Shown here in pieces: positions 32,572 through 40,791 of a DNA stretch of 46,698 nt (the first letter of the stretch is position 1; the number at the start of each line of letters is the position of its first letter). The notes under the pieces were generated by a model, which did not search any database, was not told the DNA's origin, and worked only from the letters and a program-made list of their open reading frames with translations. Where the stretch lies: assembly GCA_038065675.1 (NCBI GenBank), contig JBBTQM010000023.1:1-46698 (forward strand), given 5' to 3'. This DNA comes from JAUYLU01 sp038065675. Lineage in GTDB: Bacteria > Patescibacteriota > Minisyncoccia > Phycocordibacterales > VMEP01. A program made the position numbers and the translations under genes.

Positions 32572-33573
32572 TTGGCTTTTTTTCTTTACGCCTCGGTTTT
32601 ACTTTTTTCATCCCCCCTTTCCGCCGACGCAGGGGCTTTTTCGTTTCTCGAGGGCTTAATAGGGAAAAAACAAATAAAAGAAGAGAAAAATTCACAAAAT
32701 ATTCCCCTTCTTGCCGCCAGTTTCGGCCCCGAAATCTTCTCCCGCGGGGGTGGTGACATTAACATTTTTGACAATAAAGCCATATCGCCTGATGGGAGCC
32801 CCCTAGGCTCCGGGGAAGACTTGTTTCAAAACGAATCCGACCAAATTAGCATTTATGTGGTCCGAAAAGGAGACAATATTTCTCAAATCGCCAAAATGTT
32901 TAACGTTTCCCCGAGCACCGTGGTTTGGGCGAACAATTTAACAAACGGTACGATTTCCGTAGGACAAACTCTCGTCATTCTTCCGGTTTCCGGGATACGG
33001 TACACAATAAAAGAGAACGATACGGTTAAAAAAATAGCCGACAAATATAAAGCCGATATCGGCGAAATTCTTGTTTTCAACGGGATATCGCTTGAGACAA
33101 AGCTTCGCGCCGGGGACACTATTATAATTCCTGACGCGGAAGGGGGTGTCATTCCGCAGTCATTGGCAAAATCAAGCCGCCCGAAATCTCGCCTTCATGA
33201 CTCCGGCGGGCCTTTTCTTGACGGTTATTTCATAAGGCCGGTTGTCGGGGGATATCGTTCACAGGGACTCCACGGGTATAATGCCGTGGACCTAGCCGGC
33301 TTGCCGCAAGGAACTCCGATAATTGCGGCAGCGGCTGGCGACGTTATCATAAGCAGGCAGGGCGGCTGGAACGGAGGATACGGAAACTACATTGTTATTC
33401 AGCACAATAACGGGACGCAGACCGTCTACGGCCATTTGGTCAGTAACGTTGCCGGAGTAGGCTGGCATGTTAATCAAGGCCAGCTTATTGGATACTTGGG
33501 CAACACCGGCCGCTCTACCGGGCCGCATGTCCACTTTGAAATTCGCGGAGCGAAAAATCCGTGGGGGAACTAA
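32572..33573 (+). CDS. LysM-domain M23 peptidoglycan endopeptidase
   Basis: 333 aa from a TTG at 32572; the frame stays open upstream to 32558 minus about 100 nt, and a CTG at 32533 would give a better signal peptide (KYKKFLFPAAPALAFFLYAS), so the true start is uncertain. After the signal come a Ser/Gly linker, two LysM modules (VVRKGDNISQIAKMFNVSPS and TIKENDTVKKIADKYKADIG), and a C-terminal M23 domain with HGYNAVDLAG, YGHLVSNV and GPHVHFEIRG zinc and catalytic motifs. It binds and cleaves peptidoglycan crosslinks outside the membrane. It stands alone on the plus strand. Confidence 0.9.
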   Translation: MAFFLYASVLLFSSPLSADAGAFSFLEGLIGKKQIKEEKNSQNIPLLAASFGPEIFSRGGGDINIFDNKAISPDGSPLGSGEDLFQNESDQISIYVVRKGDNISQIAKMFNVSPSTVVWANNLTNGTISVGQTLVILPVSGIRYTIKENDTVKKIADKYKADIGEILVFNGISLETKLRAGDTIIIPDAEGGVIPQSLAKSSRPKSRLHDSGGPFLDGYFIRPVVGGYRSQGLHGYNAVDLAGLPQGTPIIAAAAGDVIISRQGGWNGGYGNYIVIQHNNGTQTVYGHLVSNVAGVGWHVNQGQLIGYLGNTGRSTGPHVHFEIRGAKNPWGN

Positions 33574-33596
33574 TCGTTGGCGAGTTTAAAAAACTT

Positions 33597-33664
33597 TAAG
33601 TAATTGATAACAAGAAATTAAAATAAAGTCCTGCGCATGACCATTTGTTACTTGTTATAAGTTA
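33597..33664. repeat. Imperfect inverted repeat between convergent genes
   Basis: AAGTAATTGATAACAAG (about 33598-33614) and CTTGTTATAAGTTACTT (about 33652-33668) are inverted with two mismatches. They lie between the M23 peptidase and ComM-like stops and may act as a weak two-way terminator. Confidence 0.45.
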
Positions 33665-33671
33665 CTTGTTT

Positions 33672-35207
33672 CTATTTTGCTCTCGGCCTGTATTGAAATG
33701 CGGCGAGAGCGTGCGATTCTTCCACTTCATCGCTTTCGTTTAAGTCGGCGATAGTACGGGCAAGTTTTATCATTTTATGAAAACCCCGCGCGGATAGATT
33801 AAGGCGGGTAGCCCCGGTTTCAAATATTTTTTTAACCCTGGGCGCGAGGTCTACGATTGAAACCAGGTCGCGCGCGCTCATTTCGCCGTTTAATTTTATT
33901 TTTTTGCCGGCCCCGGCGAACCTTTCGCGCTGGCGCTCCCGGGCTATCATTACCCTTTCACGGATTTTTGCGCTCCCTTCACCGGACTTTTTCTTTTCGG
34001 AAAGTTCCCCGTAATCAACCGTTTCAACCGGAAGCCACAAATCAATGCGGTCGACAATCGGGCCGGAAAGCTTTCTTTTGTATTTCAAAATATCTTGCGG
34101 GCGGCAAACACACCTGATTTTAGGCGATTCGTAAAACCCGCACGGGCAAGGATTCATGGCGGCGACTAAAGTAATGCGCGCCGGGAAAGTCGCCGAACCT
34201 TTCGCGCGCGCTACGCTTATTTTCCCGTCTTCAAGGGGCTGGCGCAGGGATTCTATCACCCTCTTATCAAATTCCGGGAATTCGTCCAGAAAAAGAACCC
34301 CGCGGTGTGCTAGCGTTATTTCTCCAGGACGCGGGATTGCGCCGCCGCCGACGAGTGATACATATGACGAAGTATGGTGTGGCGCGCGGAACGGCGCCGC
34401 AGTAACAAGTTCTCCGTCGGATAGTCCCGCGACGGAATGAATGCTTGTAACTTCAAAAATTTCTTCTTCGGAAAGAGGAGGGAGTATTCCGGCAAACGCC
34501 CGCGCCAGCATCGTTTTGCCCGTTCCCGGCGGGCCATACATGCCGACGTTGTGCCCGCCCGCCGCGGCGATTGCGAGTCCCCCCTTAGCGAATGCCTGCC
34601 CGCGTATATCTTCAAACCCAACACCGGAATCGGATTCTTTGTACCGTATTTCCGTTTTTGGGCTAGCGCTCAATTTATTCCCCTTTTCCTTTTGCGAAAG
34701 ATGTTTTATGAGAGCATTCAAATCTTTAACCGCGAAAACCGAGAGCTCGTCCCCGATAAGCGCCGCTTCCTCGGCATTTTCTTCCGGAACATAAAGCTCC
34801 TGGAATCCGCGCTTGGCCGCCTCGCGCGCAATCGGCAAGACTCCGCGCACCGGCCGTACGCCGCCGGACAAAGAAAGTTCCCCGACAAAAAGTTTTCCGT
34901 TCGGATTGAAAGAAATTTCTCCGGATGCGGAAAGATACGAAAGCGCGATAGGCAAATCAAATGACGGACCTTCTTTTTTAAGTTCCGCCGGAGCCAAAGA
35001 AACGACGACCTTTTGATTTTTCTGTTTTGGCGAGCCGAGGCCTGAATTTTTTATCGCCGCGCTTACCCGGTCGCGTGCTTCCTCAACGGCTTTGTCGGGG
35101 AGGCCGACAACGGAGAATTGGTAAAGTCCCCGGGCAATGTCCGTTTCAACGGAAATTATATGAGCAGTGAGGAGATTCGCCTGCGCCGAATAAATCCTCG
35201 ATATCAT
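33672..35207 (-). CDS. comM: YifB/ComM-family AAA+ helicase (Mg chelatase-like)
   Basis: 511 aa, normal length. The N-terminal ChlI-like domain (VSVETDIARGLYQFSVVGLP, LSYLSASGEI) is followed by Walker A MYGPPGTGKTMLARAFAG, a Walker B region GVLFLDEFPEF, the family motif AMNPCPCGFYESPKIRCVC and a C-terminal helical domain (RGFHKMIKLARTIADL). ComM is a hexameric helicase that promotes branch migration during natural transformation; many bacteria carry it without known competence. It starts 9 nt after the DksA-like gene stop and is co-transcribed with it. Confidence 0.9.
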   Translation of the reverse strand: MISRIYSAQANLLTAHIISVETDIARGLYQFSVVGLPDKAVEEARDRVSAAIKNSGLGSPKQKNQKVVVSLAPAELKKEGPSFDLPIALSYLSASGEISFNPNGKLFVGELSLSGGVRPVRGVLPIAREAAKRGFQELYVPEENAEEAALIGDELSVFAVKDLNALIKHLSQKEKGNKLSASPKTEIRYKESDSGVGFEDIRGQAFAKGGLAIAAAGGHNVGMYGPPGTGKTMLARAFAGILPPLSEEEIFEVTSIHSVAGLSDGELVTAAPFRAPHHTSSYVSLVGGGAIPRPGEITLAHRGVLFLDEFPEFDKRVIESLRQPLEDGKISVARAKGSATFPARITLVAAMNPCPCGFYESPKIRCVCRPQDILKYKRKLSGPIVDRIDLWLPVETVDYGELSEKKKSGEGSAKIRERVMIARERQRERFAGAGKKIKLNGEMSARDLVSIVDLAPRVKKIFETGATRLNLSARGFHKMIKLARTIADLNESDEVEESHALAAFQYRPRAK

Positions 35208-35216
35208 TGCGCGATA

Positions 35217-35576
35217 TTACTTCATGTGCGCCATGCAGGTGCGGGCGCCGGGGTTAGCCTTAAGCCGGGCGGGTTCAATCGGATGGTCCCCTTTTTCACA
35301 AATCCCGTAAGTTCCTTTTTCAATTTTTGACAGAGCGCGGTTTATTTCCGAAAAGCGGATTTCCAGTTCATTTTCCGTGGAAATTCTTTCTTCCAAGTCC
35401 TCTATGCGGTCTGCGGCTTCGTTTTTATCGGAATTGAGGATATCCATATTGGATTGTGTCGTTTCCCAGTCGTTTTTACTGCCGGGAACCTTTCGTCCAA
35501 GGGAGCTAAGCTCATTTTCCAAAAGAAGCTTTTCGTCCAGAAGTTGTTTTTTAAACTGTTCGGTATTTATTTCCAT
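35217..35576 (-). CDS. DksA/TraR-like protein
   Basis: 119 aa. A long helical N-terminal coiled coil (residues ~5-80) leads to the short zinc-finger region YGICEKGDHPIEPARLKANP followed by GARTCMAHMK. Classic C4 fingers read CxxC ... CxxC; here the second and fourth cysteines are absent and His residues stand nearby (CxxxxH ... CxxH), so zinc may be held differently. DksA-type proteins bind the secondary channel of RNA polymerase and modulate initiation. TATTAT (minus 35588-35583) lies 6 nt before the ATG, so the mRNA is probably leaderless. It heads an operon with the ComM-like gene. Confidence 0.82.
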   Translation of the reverse strand: MEINTEQFKKQLLDEKLLLENELSSLGRKVPGSKNDWETTQSNMDILNSDKNEAADRIEDLEERISTENELEIRFSEINRALSKIEKGTYGICEKGDHPIEPARLKANPGARTCMAHMK

Positions 35577-35610
35577 AGGCGCATAATATCATATTTTTGT
35601 TTGATGCAAT

Positions 35611-36546
35611 TTACCGTGCCTGATTCTTTCCGGCCGCGCTCAATCGGTCAATAACCTCGCTTAACGTGTCTTCGTGGGAGGAGATAACAATGGTTTTTTT
35701 GTCGGGGATTGCGTAAATAATGGAAACCGCTCCGTTGTTGTCGTACAGGACCCTGGCATCCCTGTTTTTTATTACGATATCGGAAAAATCTTTCTCTAAG
35801 AGGTATCGGTTTTCATCCGATATGGTTTTACCAAAAAGAGGCAGTAAGTCTCCCGCCATGTCGCGTTCCCACCTCAAAAGTCCGAGAAAGGCATTTTCAT
35901 AAAAATCGGTTTTAATAACCAAAAACGCCTGATTGCCGTCCCACGAATGAATGCCCAGCATGAATTCTGGCGATAAAGACCGCTCAAGAATTCCGGGCAT
36001 GTGTGTCCCCATGGCCGAAATCAGGCCATTAACATTAAGTTCGGTTTTTATGTCCCCGGAAATTTCCATGAACCTTATTTGCTCAATAGTATTTAATTTT
36101 AACGTTGATTGGTTGGTTTCTTTTGAGACCTCGCTTATTATTTTGGAGCGCGACGCTTTTGCCATTTCTATCGCTTTTTCTTTTTCTGCGAATACTATGG
36201 ACGGAGTTTTTTGTTCCTGCGGCTCTTGATTTGCATTTTGCCTCTCAAAAAACATAAACCCGAAAAGAACAATACCGCCCGCCAGCGCGACAACGGAAGC
36301 AAAAACAAAAAAAGAATTTTTTCCCGTTTCCGCCCCTTCAAAATGAAATTCCTTTTCTCTTTTTTTCTGTTCGGCAATGGCGATTGAAACGACAGAACCC
36401 TTTTTTTCTTTCATTGCCGAAGCGATGTCGCCTTCAAGCGTGCGAACTACGCGCGAAGGAATGCTTGATAGCGCCGCCGCCGCCCCGCCCGCCGATTCTA
36501 TTTTCCCCTCTTCGGAGATATTTATTGTTTGCTGACCCTCGGTCAT
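35611..36546 (-). CDS. Single-pass membrane protein, unknown function
   Basis: 311 aa. A cytoplasmic N-terminal region of ~95 residues (SSIPSRVVRTLEGDIASAMK) is followed by one membrane helix (FFVFASVVALAGGIVLFGFM) and an extracytoplasmic domain with MEISGDIKTELNVNGLISAM, FMLGIHSWDGNQAFLVIKTD, WERDMAGDLLPLF and VSIIYAIPDKKTIVISSHED. The phrase pattern repeats in CPR proteins of unknown role. It begins 2 nt after the pnp stop, so it is made with PNPase. No enzyme motif recognised. Confidence 0.65.
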   Translation of the reverse strand: MTEGQQTINISEEGKIESAGGAAAALSSIPSRVVRTLEGDIASAMKEKKGSVVSIAIAEQKKREKEFHFEGAETGKNSFFVFASVVALAGGIVLFGFMFFERQNANQEPQEQKTPSIVFAEKEKAIEMAKASRSKIISEVSKETNQSTLKLNTIEQIRFMEISGDIKTELNVNGLISAMGTHMPGILERSLSPEFMLGIHSWDGNQAFLVIKTDFYENAFLGLLRWERDMAGDLLPLFGKTISDENRYLLEKDFSDIVIKNRDARVLYDNNGAVSIIYAIPDKKTIVISSHEDTLSEVIDRLSAAGKNQAR

Positions 36547-36548
36547 AT

Positions 36549-38678
36549 TTATTTGTTTATTCCCCCGCCGGAAAGACCCTTTTTGGCGGCAAATTCCGGG
36601 TCGGCTTCTCTTATTGAAAGATTAATTCGTCCGCGCATGTCTATTTCTTTTATAACCACAGGGACTTTCTCTCCGACGGAAACCGCGTCGGAAACTTTTT
36701 CTATTCGGAACGGCGCGATTTCAGAAATATGAACCAGTCCCTCGGCGCCCGGCGCGAATTCAACGAACGCGCCGAAATCAAGAATTCTGGTTACTCTTCC
36801 TTCAAACCTTTCCCCTTTTTTATGTTCATGAGTCAGCTCTTCTATCGCTTTCAGCACTTTTTCGGCGGAGCCATTCCGCCCGACTATCGTAACGATGCCA
36901 TCTTCGGCAATATTTATTTCCTCGGCGCCGGTTTTATCTTTGATGCCGTTTATGGTTTTACCGCCCGGGCCGATGACGGTGCCGATTTTTTCCGTGTTTA
37001 TTTTTGCGATAAGCACGCGCGGAGCGAACGGTGAAATTCCTTCGCGTGGTTTCGGCATGGCGCGCTCAATCATGTCCAAAATATGCACTCTCCCTTCACG
37101 GGCTATGTTTAACGCTTCGCTTAAAACATTGACCGGCACGCCTTCAACTTTTACGTCAAGTTGAATCGCCGTTATCCCGCTTCTTGTCCCGGCTACCTTG
37201 AAATCCATGTCTCCATGATGGTCTTCCGGCCCCTGAATATCCAAAAGAATTTTATATTTTCCCGTTTTTCCGTATACGAGCCCTAGGGCGATGCCGGCAA
37301 CAGGGCGCGTTATCGGTACTCCTCCGTCCATTAGCGCGAGAGATGACGCGCAGACGGAGGCCATGGAAGTTGACCCGTTTGATGACATTGATTCCGAAAC
37401 AATTCTGAGCGTGTACGGGAATTCCGTTTCGCTCGGAAGTACCGGGATGAGAGCTTTCTCCGCAAGTGCACCGTGCCCGACTTCGCGGCGGTTTGTGCCG
37501 CCGATTCTGCCGGTTTCTCCGGATGAAAAAGGCGGGAAATTATAATGATGCATGAAACGTTTTTTTTCTTTGACCTCAATCCCGTCAATAAGCTGGGCTT
37601 CATCCGGGCCGCCCAAGGTTAGAACCGAAAGCACATGCGTTTCACCGCGGTAAAAAATTCCAGTGCCGTGGAGTTTTTCGGAAATTCCTCCCGCTTCCGC
37701 CTCTATTTGGCGGATTTCATTGAATCCCCTTCCGTCGGCGCGGATATTTTTTTCAAGCGCGCCCTCTTTTAACGCGTCATTTATTGCGTTTTCGTAATAT
37801 TGCGCCGCCAGCGCGCGCGATTCGTCGGGGATTTTTTCTTTGACTATGGATAGCCAATGGTCTTTTAGTTTTTCTATGTGGTGCCAGCCCGCTTCTTTGG
37901 AGAAAACAACTTTTTCAATTTGCGGGGCGATTTCATTTTTGAAAATTTTTACAACTTCTTCTTTTAGAGCGCTTTTTTCTATTATTTTTTTTGGGACGCC
38001 TCGTTCGCCTATGATTTTTTTCTGAAAAGATTCAAGATTTTCGATTTCTTTTACCGCAAGCGTAAGCGCGCGGGTGATGTTTATTTCGCTGATTTCCCGC
38101 CCGCCAGCTTCAATCATATTTATGTTCCCGTCTTTGCCCGCGGCGACAAGGTCGAGGATATCATCTTTGCTTTCGCTAAACGGCGGGTTCACCGAAAATT
38201 CTCCGCCAGCTTCCGACCCTATTCTGACGGCGCTTACCGGCCCTCCCCACGGGATATCCGATGTCGCAAGCGCGATTGAAGCGGCGTTGAGCGCCAAAAC
38301 ATCCGGGTCGCTATCGCCAATTGAAAGAACGGTTATGACTATTTGCACTTCGTGTCTTAAATCATGGTCAAAGAGAGGCCTGATGGCGCGGTCAACCATT
38401 CTGCCGGAAAGTATCGCCGTGTCGCTGGGTTTCCCTTCGCGGCGCACGAAGCGGCTGCCCAGAATTTTCCCCGAAGCATAAAATCTTTCCTCGTAATCAA
38501 CCGTCAAAGGGAAAAAATCGATTCCATCTCGTTTGTCTTTTGACATTGTCGCCGTGGCGAGCACCACCGTGTCTTCCATGGAAAGCATTACCGAACCGTT
38601 TGCCTTAGAAGCCAAGTCAGAAAATATAACGTGAAGTGTTTTGCCGCCGACCTCCGCGCGATATTCTTGTTTTTTCAT
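36549..38678 (-). CDS. pnp: Polyribonucleotide nucleotidyltransferase (PNPase)
   Basis: 709 aa. Two RNase PH-like domains (FYASGKILGSRFVRREGKPSD; YNFPPFSSGETGRIGGTNRR and MDFKVAGTRSGITAIQLDVK), then a KH domain (KIGTVIGPGGKTINGIKDKT) and an S1 domain (RFEGRVTRILDFGAFVEFAP). It degrades RNA 3' to 5' using phosphate and acts in RNA turnover. The ATG at 38678 was chosen over 38687 because TATAAT (minus 38691-38686) overlaps the earlier ATG and lies 7 nt before this one. An AGGA also precedes the start, so a leaderless reading is likely but not certain. Confidence 0.96.
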   Translation of the reverse strand: MKKQEYRAEVGGKTLHVIFSDLASKANGSVMLSMEDTVVLATATMSKDKRDGIDFFPLTVDYEERFYASGKILGSRFVRREGKPSDTAILSGRMVDRAIRPLFDHDLRHEVQIVITVLSIGDSDPDVLALNAASIALATSDIPWGGPVSAVRIGSEAGGEFSVNPPFSESKDDILDLVAAGKDGNINMIEAGGREISEINITRALTLAVKEIENLESFQKKIIGERGVPKKIIEKSALKEEVVKIFKNEIAPQIEKVVFSKEAGWHHIEKLKDHWLSIVKEKIPDESRALAAQYYENAINDALKEGALEKNIRADGRGFNEIRQIEAEAGGISEKLHGTGIFYRGETHVLSVLTLGGPDEAQLIDGIEVKEKKRFMHHYNFPPFSSGETGRIGGTNRREVGHGALAEKALIPVLPSETEFPYTLRIVSESMSSNGSTSMASVCASSLALMDGGVPITRPVAGIALGLVYGKTGKYKILLDIQGPEDHHGDMDFKVAGTRSGITAIQLDVKVEGVPVNVLSEALNIAREGRVHILDMIERAMPKPREGISPFAPRVLIAKINTEKIGTVIGPGGKTINGIKDKTGAEEINIAEDGIVTIVGRNGSAEKVLKAIEELTHEHKKGERFEGRVTRILDFGAFVEFAPGAEGLVHISEIAPFRIEKVSDAVSVGEKVPVVIKEIDMRGRINLSIREADPEFAAKKGLSGGGINK

Positions 38679-38708
38679 ATTCCTCATTATATCGCCAAAC
38701 GCCCGTTA

Positions 38709-38737
38709 AAAAAACGCCCACTTGAAGAGCGTTTTTT
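38709..38737. terminator. Bidirectional terminator between NYN gene and pnp promoter
   Basis: AAAAAACGC pairs with GCGTTTTTT (9 bp, 11-nt loop). On the minus strand it follows the NYN gene stop and is continued by a T tract. Confidence 0.85.
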
Positions 38738-38751
38738 CTTAAGTATTATAT

Positions 38752-39279
38752 TTATTGTTTTTTATTCTCGTAGCGCGGCCTGATGACATACTTTCTCGGG
38801 TCGTCGCACATATCTATAAAATCATCAACCGCCTCTTTGAGTTTCATTGACGAAGATTTACCGAAAGAAATGACTTCAACCTGAACTCCGTTGAGTTTCA
38901 AATATTCCACCAGCGGGACAAAGTCGCCGTCGCCGGAGGCGATGACAGCGGCGTCGAGTTTCGGCGCGAGCTTGACCGCGTCTATGGCGAGTCCGACATC
39001 CCAGTCTGCTTTTTTGGCTCCGCCGGCGAAAACCTGAAGGTCTTTTGTCTTAGTTTCAATCCCCAGTTTTCCCAGCGCGTCGAAAAAGTTGGCTTCCTCC
39101 CTGCTCTCGGTGGTTATGACGTAGGCGATGGCGCGCACCAATTGGCGTCCCGCAACCGCTTCTTTCATTATTGCCGCGAAATTAACGCGAGCTTTGTAAA
39201 GGTTTTTGGCGCCGTGGTAGAGATTTTGAGTATCTATAAAAATTCCCACGCGCTGATTTTTTTGCTTAATTATTGCCAT
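38752..39279 (-). CDS. NYN-domain (LabA/DUF88-like) putative ribonuclease
   Basis: 175 aa. The PIN-like catalytic acids appear as GIFIDTQNLYHGA (Asp near residue 15), KADWDVGLAIDAV and VIASGDGDFVPLVEYLKLNG, the NYN signature. Such proteins are metal-dependent RNases or RNA-binding regulators acting in the cytoplasm. A basic, disordered C terminus ends RPRYENKKQ. It is preceded by an unusual leader (39280-39410) and ends at a strong terminator; rpsO lies upstream on the same strand. Substrate unknown. Confidence 0.88.
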   Translation of the reverse strand: MAIIKQKNQRVGIFIDTQNLYHGAKNLYKARVNFAAIMKEAVAGRQLVRAIAYVITTESREEANFFDALGKLGIETKTKDLQVFAGGAKKADWDVGLAIDAVKLAPKLDAAVIASGDGDFVPLVEYLKLNGVQVEVISFGKSSSMKLKEAVDDFIDMCDDPRKYVIRPRYENKKQ

Positions 39280-39410
39280 GTTTACCCTGTTAAATAGGCC
39301 GTAGGCCTAACCCCGCCACAGCGGAGCATTAAATATTAAAACTTACTAACTTAAATATATCACCCCGTTAAACAATCTTCTCCCCTCGCAATGGCAGAGT
39401 TATTTAACAG
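39280..39410 (-). promoter_or_regulatory. Possible structured leader C of the NYN gene
   Basis: On the minus strand CTGTTAAATA (39410-39401) pairs perfectly with TATTTAACAG (39296-39287), 7 nt before the ATG. A GGCC-TAC-GGCC hairpin (about 39307-39297) abuts the closing strand and a CCGC/GCGG hairpin precedes it. The general plan recalls leaders A and B (closing helix ending AACAGG near the start), but sequence similarity is weak. An extended -10 TGATATATT (39362-39354) lies inside, so a shorter transcript from ~39346 would lack the 5' helix strand. Confidence 0.35.
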
Positions 39411-39418
39411 AGTTTCGT

Positions 39419-39443
39419 AAATCAAGACTAACTGCCTTGATTT
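39419..39443 (-). terminator. Hairpin at the rpsO stop
   Basis: AAATCAAG and CTTGATTT (8 bp) overlap the rpsO stop codon. No T tract follows, so it is more likely a 3'-end stabiliser or weak terminator. Confidence 0.4.
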
Positions 39444-39705
39444 ACTTCAAATTAAATTTTTTGCTAACGGTCTTGTAGCGCTCTTTGTGTTTGCGCTCAA
39501 GATATTTCAAATGAGTTCGGCGGTCGGCAACCATTTGAATAAGTCCGCGCCGCGAATGGTTGTCTTTTTTATGTTTCTTCAAATGGCCCGAAAGTTCCTC
39601 AATTCTTTTTGTGAGGATGGCAATCTGCACTTCCGGAGACCCGGTATCTTTTTCGTGTACCTGATGTCCCTTGATTACTTTTTCTTTTTTCTTTCCTTTT
39701 AACAT
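39442..39705 (-). CDS. rpsO: 30S ribosomal protein uS15
   Basis: 87 aa from the ATG at 39705; an upstream ATG at 39741 is disfavoured because an extended -10 box (TG-A-TAAATT) lies 7 nt before 39705. The sequence has the uS15 pattern: HEKDTGSPEVQIAILTKRIE, LKKHKKDNHSRRGLIQMVAD and RRTHLKYLERKHKERYKTV. It binds the central domain of 16S rRNA. The pnp gene is nearby, as in many bacteria, but here the NYN gene and its leader lie between them. Confidence 0.95.
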   Translation of the reverse strand: MLKGKKKEKVIKGHQVHEKDTGSPEVQIAILTKRIEELSGHLKKHKKDNHSRRGLIQMVADRRTHLKYLERKHKERYKTVSKKFNLK

Positions 39706-39854
39706 TGCTTTAAATTTATCACAAAAAATACGTATTTGCAAGGATTCCCCGCGGTTTGTTTAAGAGTAATATAAAAATATGTTTTTGTCAAATATGTTAC
39801 AGAGGTGTTGATTATTTGTTATTGTGCGACGCTATAGTGTGAGATAATGAAACA

Positions 39855-40766
39855 ATGAGCAAGCTAAGTGACCTGAAACGCCAATTTCTGGAGCATATAG
39901 AAATCGAGCGCGGGCGCAGTTTAAAGACGGTCGAAAATTATAGCCGCTATCTGGATAGATTTTTGTCCTTTATAAAAAGTGACTCCCCCAGAGCCATAAC
40001 GGACAATTCTGTTCGTGAATACCGTCTTTGGTTAAATAGGCAACCAGGGAATGGCGGAGTCAACGAAACACTAAAGAAAAAGACCCAGAATTATCACCTT
40101 ATAGCCCTAAGAAGTTTCCTAAAATACTTGCGCAAGCGCGAAATAGACGCCCTTTCGCCGGAACGAATTGAACTGGCCAAAGTTTCCGAGCGCTCGCTTG
40201 ACCTCATAGAAGGAGACGAGCTTTCTCGGCTTTTGAGTTCCCCATCCGGGGATGACATAAAAAGCTTGCGGGATAAGGCGATTCTTGAGCTTTTTTTCTC
40301 AACCGGCCTCCGGGTATCCGAGTTATGCTCGCTTTCCCGAGATATTGATTTAAATAAAGATGAATTCTCAATTCGCGGCAAAGGAGAAAAGGTGCGGGTT
40401 GTTTTCCTTTCTTCCGCTTCAAAGGAGGCGCTCCGCGCTTATCTCGGTAAAAGAGTTGATGTTGATGACGCTTTGTTTGTTCAGCATAGTCCGTCCTCCA
40501 AATCAAAGGAAGATTTACGTCTTACTCCCCGTTCCATAGAGCGTATAGTCAGGCATTACGCCGCCAAAGCCGGAATATCAAGAAAGGTAACGCCGCATGT
40601 TATAAGACATAGTTTTGCCACCGATTTACTCCAGAATGGGGCGGATATCAGGAGCGTCCAGGTAATGCTGGGGCATGCCAATATTGCCACGACTCAGATT
40701 TATACGCATGTGACGGATAAACAGCTAAGGGACGTTCATAAAAAATTCCATAGCCGTAAAAAATAA
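39855..40766 (+). CDS. xerC: Tyrosine recombinase XerC/XerD
   Basis: 303 aa. The N-terminal SAM-like domain (FLEHIEIERGRSLKTVENYS) precedes the catalytic domain with Arg in FSTGLRVSELCSL (~153), HVIRHSFATDLL (~248-251), LGHANIATTQIYTHV with the nucleophile Tyr near 282. The length fits chromosomal Xer recombinases that resolve chromosome dimers at dif, more than phage integrases; XerC versus XerD cannot be told here. GATAAT (39843-39848) is 6 nt before the ATG, implying a leaderless mRNA. Exonuclease III follows after 25 nt with its own promoter. Confidence 0.9.
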   Translation: MSKLSDLKRQFLEHIEIERGRSLKTVENYSRYLDRFLSFIKSDSPRAITDNSVREYRLWLNRQPGNGGVNETLKKKTQNYHLIALRSFLKYLRKREIDALSPERIELAKVSERSLDLIEGDELSRLLSSPSGDDIKSLRDKAILELFFSTGLRVSELCSLSRDIDLNKDEFSIRGKGEKVRVVFLSSASKEALRAYLGKRVDVDDALFVQHSPSSKSKEDLRLTPRSIERIVRHYAAKAGISRKVTPHVIRHSFATDLLQNGADIRSVQVMLGHANIATTQIYTHVTDKQLRDVHKKFHSRKK

Positions 40767-40791
40767 AAGGTATTTTTGCTATACTTTCACA

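Noticed and set aside
34437..34964. 175-aa plus-strand frame opposite the ComM-like gene
   Set aside because: Lies wholly antisense to a complete, conserved AAA+ protein; no start context.
39855..40766. xerC/D-like gene as an integrase of a mobile island
   Set aside because: Length, domain layout and neighbours fit the housekeeping Xer recombinase; no att repeats or island genes flank it.
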